Below, one piece after another: positions 5,631 to 10,535 of a DNA stretch of 10,535 bases. Origin of the DNA: Baffinella frigidus (lineage: Eukaryota > Cryptophyceae > Cryptomonadales > Baffinellaceae); NCBI GenBank assembly GCA_026770585.1, contig MU646315.1, forward strand, positions 988,657 to 999,191, written 5' to 3'. Numbering within the stretch: the stretch's first letter is position 1; the number at the start of each line of letters is the position of its first letter. A model generated the notes under the pieces. That model was not told the origin of the DNA, did not search any database, and saw only the letters and a list, made by a program, of their open reading frames with translations. Position numbers and translations under genes: made by a program.

Positions 5631-8494
5631 GTGCTGCCCTGTTCTGAACGCCGGTTTGAGCGCTCGCGAGAGTTTGCGACGGGGCTGCCCTGGTGAGTCC
5701 TTCCATGAGGGTGCGAGAGCGAGCGCGTGGCGCGGTACGACGTGGGTTAGCGGTGTGGTAAGGGTTTGGCGGCTTCGCTTGGTGTCGCGGTTGGCTGCGT
5801 CTTGGAACGGGCTGGTGGGGTTTAGAGTCAGGGTTGTTGGTTTCAGGGTGAGTGAGGTTGCAGAAGGTGGGACACCAAGAAAGGAGCGTATGAGGGTTTT
5901 GTGGCGCTGCGTGGGGCATGGCTTTGTGTCAAAGACTATTCTCAAGTTGGCATGCTGGGTGTGTCGCTCAACAACTTTGGGGCGGAAAAGAGCCTGGGCG
6001 CACCAGATTGGTGAGCCAGAATAGACCGTGACAGAGCTAGGCCTCTGGGGGCTGCCGCCCTGACATGGGGCCATTTTCTTTATCCCTAAACCCTCATCCC
6101 TGAACCTTGGGCCCTGAACCCTAAGCCCTAAACCCTAAGCCCTAAACCCGCACCAAGATCCACAAATCCTAAACCCTAAACCCCAAACCTTACTAGGTTA
6201 GCAGGAAAACTAGAACCGTCAACCCGCAGCCCCTCATCCCCAAACCTTAAACCCTGCGTAAACCCTAAACCCTAAACCCCAAACCCTAAACCCGCAGCGG
6301 AATCTTCGGGTGCTGCTGGAACACTTAACATCCAAGGTGTTGGGGTCCTAAACTTCTGATCCCAAACCCCTAAACCCTAAACCCTAAACCCTAAACTTTA
6401 AACCCTAACCCCCCAGCGGAATTCGCGGGTGCTGCAAGATCATTTGACGTCCAAAGTATTGGAGGCTCTTGCAAAACCCTCAACCCTAAAACCTAAATCC
6501 TAAACCCTAAATCATAAATCATAAACCCTAAATCATAAACCCTAAACCCTAAACCCTAAACCCTAAACCCTAAACCCTAAACCCTAACCCCTAACCCCTG
6601 ATCCCACACCCCGCAGCGGAATCTGCAGGTGCTGATTGGCGCACTCACCTTCCGAAGTATTGGAGGCCCTACCTAAGCCCCTGACCCCCAACCCCTTAGC
6701 CCTAAACCCTAAACCCTAAACCCTAACCCCCCAGCGGAATTCGCGTGTGCTGCTAGAACACTTAACATCCAAAGTATTGGAGGCCCTAATCCCCTGATCC
6801 CTCAGCCCTAAACCCTAAATCCTAAACCGGTTTTTAGGGAAACGCTAAACCCTAAGCCCTAAACCCTGCACCCCAAACCCGCAGCGGAATCTGCGGGTGC
6901 TGCTGGAGCACTTAACGTCGAAAGTGTTGGAGGCGGAGCCAGATGACCCGCTGCACTTCACAATGGAGGTCCGTCTGCTTGACAACTGCAAGTCTGCTTA
7001 ATGCGGTCAACCGATTTAGGGTCTAGAAGGCGCCTTACGTTGTGGGGATTGGAGCGTTTGCACTTAACGCCGAAAGTGTTGGAGGAGGCGGAATCAGACC
7101 ACCCGCAGCACTTCACAATGGAGGTCCGTCTACTTGAAAACTGTAAATCTGCTTAATTTGTGAAACCGATTTAGGGTGTAAAAGGCAGGCGAGTCGCGCC
7201 TTTACGTTGTGGGTATTGGAGCGTTTGCACTTGACGTCGAAGGTGTTGGAGGCGGAGCCAGATGACCCGCTGCACTTTACAATGGAGGTGAACCCTAAAC
7301 CCTAAACCCTAAACCCTAAACCCTAAACCCTAAACCCTAAACCCTGAACCCTAAACCCTAAACCCTGAACCCTGAACCCTGAACCCTCAATCCTAAACAT
7401 TAAACCCTAAACCCTAAACCCTAAACCCTAAACCCTAAACCCTAAACCTGAACCGTCTACTGATACCTGGAAGTCTGTCTGATGTGTTAAACCGATTAAG
7501 GTTCTAAAAGACAGCGGTGTGGGCGTACAGTGAGCCAACCGATGAGGTTTGGGTTTCCAAAGGTGGCGAGTCGCGCCTTATGTTGAAGAATTCGGCGGTG
7601 GGTGCGGCGGCCGGGGGGGCTGGCCCAGACCCTGCACCTCCCTCGCCACTCTCACCCTTTCTTCACAGCATCTGGCGAAGCTAATAGGGTAACTGACCAA
7701 AAATGGGGTAGTTAGGCCTACGGGATTGCCCAGGACCTCCTACCGTACGCCGAGACTTTTTGGTCCTAGGATCCCTCGGCCTACGGTAGGAGGTCCTAGG
7801 CAATGCCGTATGCCTAACTACCCCATTTTCAGGCCGTAAGCCTATGAAAGCTCAAAGAGGACGCGGAAGGGGTGGCAGCGGCGTCCGGGGGGCGCTCTGT
7901 TGCTTTGGAGCGACCGCGTGGCAACACGTGACTTTGACTTTAGATGGACGCACTCCAGGAGTGCGCGGTTGCCTGGATAAGACGCTGGGCCCTCCCGCGC
8001 AGGTCGTCTGACCAGCTCTTGCCTGTCCGCAGCATCTGGCGAAGCTGAAAGAGGACGCGGAGGGGGGGGCGGCGGCGGGCGGCGGGCGCCCTGCTACAGC
8101 CCAGGCGCGCCCGCAGTCCGCCAACTGGCGCACTCCCGTGGAGGTACTCTACCCCCCAAGTTTTCCGGAATTCCCGGAAATAGCCCAATTAACACCCGAC
8201 AATCACATATTTTTTCGGGGGGTTGTCAGATTTCGGGGGGTTTGCCGGTCGACAGAACGGCTGTGAGGCAGAGCTAGGGGGGGGTGGCGGCGGGCGGGAG
8301 CGCCCTGCGACAGTTCAGGCGCCCCCGCAGATGTCCAACTGGCACACCCCTGCAGGGGTATTCTCATCATCCCCAAGTAGGAATGTGCCATCAGCCCCCA
8401 CAGCCCTCTCCCTCTCCCTCGCTGTCTCTCTCTCTCTCTCTCCTCCCTCTCTCTCTCCTCTCTCTCTCTCTCCTCCCTCTCTCTCTCTCTCTCG

Positions 8495-8532
<38 letters not shown>

Positions 8533-10522
8533 TGATCGTTCGGCGACGCGCCCGCAGTCGTCCACCCGGCGCACCCTTGCGGAGGTGCTGTCACAACCCT
8601 CTTCCTCTCGCTTGCGCGCGCGCGCGCGCGCTCTCTCGCGCGCTCTCTCTCTCTCGCTCGCTCTCTCGCTCTCTCGCTTGCTCTCGCTCAGTCTCGCTCG
8701 CTCTCTCTATCTCTATCTCTCTCTCTAAGTAGGCAAGTGTGTTGACTGTGCCACCAGCCCTCGCACCCAACCCTCCAACCGGGGGTGCCGATCCTAGCTT
8801 CATCGCAGTCTATTTGGGCTCATCAATTTGGGGAGCCTGGGCTCTTTCCCGCTCCAAAGTTGGCGGATTTATACCGCACACCCGGACTGTCACCTTGGGA
8901 ATAGTCGGTCAACCCGAGAGAGGCAGACCTATGATTTCCCCCGATTTGGACCAGGACGCCCCGGATCCTGCAACCGGAAAATCCCCGAGGAGCAACACCA
9001 CACGGTGGGCTTCGAGGGTTTCGGGACCCCTAGATTTAGCGGTGACGTGACCAAATTTGCATGAGATTTTTTAAAAGTCAACTGCCCACAGGGTCAGTTG
9101 ACTTTTGATGAAAGGTCCGTAGTCCACTGTGTGGAGGGGCGCAGAATGTCCCTGCGGCGAAACCCCCCAACCAGACCTCACCCCTGAACCAGCCCTTGAA
9201 AGTCCTCACCCCCAAACCAGACCCTGAAAAAGGCTCTCACCCCCGAACCAGACCCTGAAATGCTTACCCCCCTGTCAGGCGCAAGCTGCGGCGCAGAAGG
9301 AGTGGGACAAGTGAAAGGACTGACCCCCAGACCTTGAAATTCCTCACCCCCAAACCAGACCCTGAATGTCCTGTCACCCCAAAATCAGACCCTGAAAAAA
9401 GCTGCCACCCCCGATCTAGATCTTGAAATTTTCACACCCTAAACCCTGAAAACCCTCTCGCAACCCCTTCAGGCGCAAGCAGCGGCGCAGAAGGAGCGGG
9501 ACGAGTGGAAAGACTCACCCCTGAACCAGACCTTGAAAGCCCTCACCCCCAAACCAGACCCTAAAAGTCCTCTCACCCCCGAACCAGACCCTGAAAACAG
9601 CTTCCACCCCCCCCCCGATCCACATCTTGAATTTTTCACACACCCTTTTAGACCCTGAAACCCCTCTCGCAACCCCTTCAGGCGCAAGCAGCGGCGCAGA
9701 AGGAGCGGGACGAGTGGAAAACCTCACCCCCAGACCAGACCCTGAAAAACTCTCTCACCCCCGATCCAGACCCTGAAATGCTCACCCCCCTTCAGGCGCA
9801 AGCAGCGGCGCAGAAGGAACGGGACGAGTGGAAGGAGCTCTACGACGAGCAGGCGGCCACCTCCGCGAATCTCCAGGACGAAATTAACGTGAGGATAAGG
9901 ATAGACCCAGATTAACCGAAGGATAGGATGAGGTTAACGTACGGATAACCTTATCCGCACATATTCAAGTGCGGTTAAGGACACGTTAATGTAGGATAGG
10001 CCCGACTTAACGGAAGGACGAGTGAAAGACGCTCTACGACGAGCAGGCGGCCACTGCCACGAATCTCCAGGACGAAATTAACGTGGGGATAGGTATAGAC
10101 CCAGATTAACCGAAGGATAGGACGAAATTAACGTGAGGATAAGGTTACCGATAAGGAAAGGCCCGAGCTAACGGAAGGATAGGCCCAAAATAACGGAGGA
10201 TACGCCCAAGTTAACGTGTGGATAAGCCCAGATTGACGTATGGATAGAATCCAGGCGATCTCCGCGAATCTCCAGGATAAAACCAACGTAAAATAGGCCC
10301 TAACAACGGATGGATAGTGGTCACGTTGTTCGACGCGCCTGCCCTACACCACACGCCCTGAACCATAATCCCAAAACCCTAAACCCCAAACCCTAAACCC
10401 TGAACCCTAAACCCTAAACCCCAAACCCCAAACCCCAAACCCCGAACCCTAAACCCTAAACCCTACACCCTACACCCTCGCAGGAGCTGCTCCAGAGCAG
10501 GGAGGCTGACGTGGAGCCCTGA
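5484..10522 (+). CDS. RIIa/DPY30-like domain coiled-coil protein gene, partial at the right edge
   Basis: Exons 5484-5630, 6885-6968, 8033-8143, 9796-9888 and 10484-10522 join in phase 0 throughout. The N-terminus is a Ser/Arg/Pro tail with repeats SRPQTALSSS, SRPQTAQSFS and TRPRSAVSST. Across the first two junctions lies AKQDALQWTNQ, then LRVLLEHLTSKVL, AEPDDPLHF, TMEHLAKLKED. This is the classic RIIa/DPY30-type dimerisation-docking pattern (two helices joined by P-x-D-P-h-x-F). A Gly/Ala-rich linker and a charged helix (QKERDEWKELYDEQ, LQDEINELLQSREADVE) follow. Proteins of this architecture commonly dock amphipathic helices in axonemal radial spokes or kinase-anchoring complexes, so that role is inferred. 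The final frame meets TGA at 10520. It may be the true end, or the exon may be degenerate or alternatively spliced. The exon 2 donor (GTCCGT) is the weakest link. Confidence 0.66.
5925..6040 (-). repeat. CTAGCTCTG-family repeat, copy C (inverted)
   Basis: The reverse complement begins CTAGCTCTGTCACGGTCTAT at 6040, followed by GGCTCACCAA, CCAAAGTTG, CACACCCAGC and GAATAGTC. The last word is shared with copy B. It lies in intron 1 of the RIIa gene. Confidence 0.65.
6085..6880. repeat. CCCTAAA arrays around RIIa exon 2 echoes
   Basis: Telomere-like DNA, C-rich on plus, occupies about 6085-6295, 6361-6414, 6470-6612, 6674-6732 and 6790-6880. The exon 2 fragments sit between these arrays. Confidence 0.93.
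6298..6784 (+). pseudogene. Four truncated echoes of RIIa exon 2 (copies 1-4)
   Basis: Copies begin at 6298, 6417, 6617 and 6735, each preceded by a CAG acceptor and C-rich telomere-like DNA. Each matches only the first about 48 nt of exon 2 (RNLRVLLEHLTSKVLE). Copies 2-4 stop matching at the same point, just after GGAGGC, and copy 1 a few bases earlier; each then runs into CCCTAAA-type repeats. Copy 3 has a one-base insertion. All terminate in stops shortly after the match. Branch-point-like CTAAC precedes copies 2 and 4. Confidence 0.7.
6885..6968 (+). CDS. RIIa gene exon 2 (complete copy, fifth of seven)
   Basis: This is 28 codons from CGCAG|CGG to GAG|GTCCGT. It reads LRVLLEHLTSKVLEAEPDD and then PLHFTME, the second RIIa helix and the P-x-DP loop. 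It is the only one of seven copies with both the acceptor and the full 3' half. If the donor is not used the frame stops 11 codons later at TAA. CCCTAAA-type sequence immediately upstream provides the C-rich tract. Confidence 0.65.
7041..7123 (+). pseudogene. 5'-altered echo of RIIa exon 2 (copy 6)
   Basis: The 3' half is kept (HLTPKVLEEAESDHPQHFTME) with one extra codon and several substitutions, including loss of the PDDP signature. The 5' end has no acceptor. The following 60 bp repeat the sequence after copy 5, so this is a tandem unit of about 155 bp. Confidence 0.65.
7207..7287 (+). pseudogene. 5'-altered echo of RIIa exon 2 (copy 7) cut by a telomere-like array
   Basis: It keeps LTSKVLEAEPDDPLHFTME and a GAG|GTGAAC donor but lacks the normal acceptor end. 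A CCCTAAA array starts right after GT. The sequence that normally follows GT in copies 5 and 6 (CCGTCTnCTTG) resumes near 7452 as CCGTCTACTG. Confidence 0.65.
7288..7450. repeat. CCCTAAA array inserted after an exon copy
   Basis: About 20 units with CCCTGAA variants are flanked on the left by exon 2 copy 7 and on the right by the intron sequence that should directly follow it. Confidence 0.93.
7669..7966 (+). pseudogene. Echo of RIIa exon 3 interrupted by a transposon
   Basis: After a CACAG acceptor the copy reads HLAKL. It is then split by the inverted-repeat element at 7683-7847 and resumes at 7853 with KEDAEGVAAASGGR. The 3' part has diverged and hits TGA in frame, though a recognisable TGGACGCACTCCAGGAG end remains near 7950. 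Confidence 0.65.
7683..7847. mobile_element. MITE inserted in an exon 3 echo
   Basis: Arms of 55 bp (7700-7754 and 7775-7829) differ at four positions, and imperfect pairing continues to the ends (ATAGG outermost). AAGCT flanks the element at 7678-7682 and 7848-7852. Removing it restores the exon 3 copy, which shows insertion after duplication. There is no coding capacity. Confidence 0.83.
8033..8143 (+). CDS. RIIa gene exon 3 (complete copy)
   Basis: This is 37 codons from CCGCAG|CAT to GAG|GTACTC, phase 0. It starts HLAKLKEDAEGG, extending the RIIa second helix directly from TMEHL, then has a Gly/Ala linker and ends QSANWRTPVE. The same segment exists in three damaged copies around it. Confidence 0.62.
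8272..8357 (+). pseudogene. 5'-truncated echo of RIIa exon 3
   Basis: It aligns with the Gly/Ala-rich and QSANWRTP part of exon 3. Its 5' third is replaced by sequence ending in GGCAGAGCTAG, the terminus of the CTAGCTCTG repeat family. The donor is altered. Confidence 0.55.
8402..8528. repeat. (CT)n tract
   Basis: CTCTCT with CCCTC interruptions. It yields spurious Ser/Leu-rich and Arg/Glu-rich frames. Confidence 0.95.
8540..8584 (+). pseudogene. Short echo of RIIa exon 3 between CT tracts
   Basis: Only the end of the exon survives (CGCGCCCGCAG, GGCGCACCCTTGCGGAG|GTGCTG). CT-rich low-complexity DNA replaces the region before it. The intron-side sequence after this and the previous echo is also related (GTGCCAYCAGCCC at 8386 and 8748), showing duplication of exon plus intron. 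Confidence 0.5.
8603..8727. repeat. (CG)n/(CT)n tract
   Basis: A GCGCGC run of about 20 bp leads into CTCTCTCGCTCG low-complexity sequence. The CG part has Z-DNA potential. Confidence 0.93.
8790..8910 (+). repeat. CTAGCTCTG-family repeat, copy B
   Basis: It begins CCTAGCTTCATCGCAGTCTA and has TGGGCTCATCAATTTGGGGAG, CCGCTCCAAAGTTGG, ACCGCACACCC and GGGAATAGTC, in the same order as copies A and C. The following 150 bp are unassigned. Confidence 0.62.
9073..9106. other. 12-bp perfect hairpin
   Basis: AAAAGTCAACTG and CAGTTGACTTTT are separated by 10 nt. It sits in intron 3 of the RIIa gene, in otherwise unassigned sequence. It may be a small foldback remnant. Confidence 0.5.
9165..9795. repeat. 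CACCCCCGAACCAGACCCTGAAA minisatellite
   Basis: Degenerate units of about 25-30 bp (CTCACCCCCRAACCAGACCC then TGAAA) fill the intron and surround each exon 4 echo. The CCCTGAAA core may derive from CCCTAAA. Confidence 0.85.
9279..9720 (+). pseudogene. Three echoes of RIIa exon 4 start
   Basis: Copies at 9279, 9473 and 9682 each follow a CAG acceptor and encode AQAAAQKERDEWK or a variant. The first ends in TGA after QKEWDK. The second and third lose the ELYDEQ half and run on into repeat-derived frames. The third is exactly 114 bp before the complete exon and in frame with it. Confidence 0.68.
9796..9888 (+). CDS. RIIa gene exon 4 (coiled coil, complete copy)
   Basis: This is 31 codons from TTCAG|GCG to AAC|GTGAGG, phase 0: AQAAAQKERDEWKELYDEQ followed by AATSANLQDEIN. 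The sequence is charged and helical, with roughly heptad-spaced hydrophobics. The frame is also open through the preceding intron back to 9682, so a 207-nt exon is possible. Confidence 0.62.
9886..10300. repeat. TTAACGKAAGGATAGGCCCA minisatellite
   Basis: Units of about 20-28 bp centred on AACG-n-GGATA(A)GG follow exon 4. The exon-intron junction ATTAAC|GTGAGGATAAGG itself looks like the first unit. Confidence 0.8.
10017..10287 (+). pseudogene. Echoes of RIIa exon 4 end
   Basis: 10017-10082 repeats DEWKELYDEQAATSANLQDEIN with a TGA replacing Trp and keeps the AAC|GTGGGG junction. 10121-10132 keeps only GACGAAATTAAC|GTGAGG. 10255-10287 is a degraded SANLQD segment with a GTAAAA donor-like end. 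All sit inside the GGATA minisatellite. Confidence 0.6.
10355..10478. repeat. CCCTAAA/CCCCAAA array
   Basis: Telomere-like units end in CCCTACACCCTCGCAG, directly forming the pyrimidine tract and acceptor of exon 5. Confidence 0.93.
10484..10522 (+). CDS. RIIa gene exon 5 (end uncertain)
   Basis: After CTCGCAG the frame reads ELLQSREADVEP and TGA at 10520-10522, continuing the coiled coil LQDEIN|ELLQS in phase. The stop may be genuine, or this may be another degenerate echo whose intact copy lies right of the window. The intron before it ends in CCCTAAA/CCCTACA repeats. Confidence 0.5.
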   Translation, partial: ELLQSREADVEP

Positions 10523-10535
10523 TCGGCCAATCTCT

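Noticed and set aside
5413-6074. Minus-strand ORFs of 165-168 codons opposite the RIIa exon 1
   Set aside because: Proline/arginine-rich antisense shadows of exon 1 and intron 1 repeats.
8203-8803. Several Ser/Leu-rich and Arg/Glu-rich ORFs
   Set aside because: Six-frame readings of CT/GA and CG microsatellites.
1-10535. True chromosome end or subtelomere
   Set aside because: The TTTAGGG-like arrays are short, variant, scattered in introns and switch strand with gene direction, so they are interstitial rather than terminal.

Overview
The window looks like nuclear DNA of a flagellate alga. The evidence is eukaryotic GT-AG splicing, GC-rich exons 45-210 nt long, and introns packed with degenerate (TTTAGGG)n, the telomere heptamer of plants, many green algae and dinoflagellates. 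Repeat-rich prasinophyte green algae are my best guess, with dinoflagellates as the alternative; the taxon cannot be fixed from sequence alone. I see no bacterial genes, rRNA, tRNA or CRISPR. Most long ORFs here are low-complexity or antisense readings.

Two divergent split genes can be assembled by eye from short exons whose splice phases agree. The left gene is on the minus strand. It begins near 5263 (or 5308) and runs to the left edge. Seven exons (5263-5099, 3646-3580, 3409-3351, 3075-3031, 2427-2332, 1429-1343, 237-175) total 582 nt, or 194 codons, and the first six join into a recognisable SPRY domain followed by a charged coiled-coil start. The right gene is on the plus strand. It begins at 5484 and runs to the right edge. 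Its exons (5484-5630, 6885-6968, 8033-8143, 9796-9888, 10484-10522 or beyond) encode an N-terminal SRPQTA-type repeat tail, an RIIa/DPY30-like dimerisation-docking helix pair, and an acidic coiled coil. Only about 175-220 bp separate the two starts, so they probably share a bidirectional promoter. Both domain types are common in axonemal complexes, so a flagellar role is plausible but inferred.

The introns carry the unusual signal. Nearly every exon is surrounded by degenerate partial copies of itself ('exon echoes'), carrying stops, frameshifts or truncations and embedded in telomere-like arrays. The plus-gene RIIa exon has seven copies, its third exon four and its coiled-coil exon four to seven. 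The minus-gene SPRY exons have two to four copies each. The telomere-like arrays are G-rich on the plus strand left of the shared promoter and mostly C-rich right of it, so both pre-mRNAs carry mainly CCCUAAA.

Superimposed on this are short non-autonomous inverted-repeat transposons. One inserted in an exon echo with a 5-bp target duplication; another has a clean ACCTT duplication; at least five termini share CTAGCTCTGYC. There are also foldbacks, TG and CT microsatellites, and two intronic minisatellites. One of these has a unit that resembles the neighbouring exon-intron junction.
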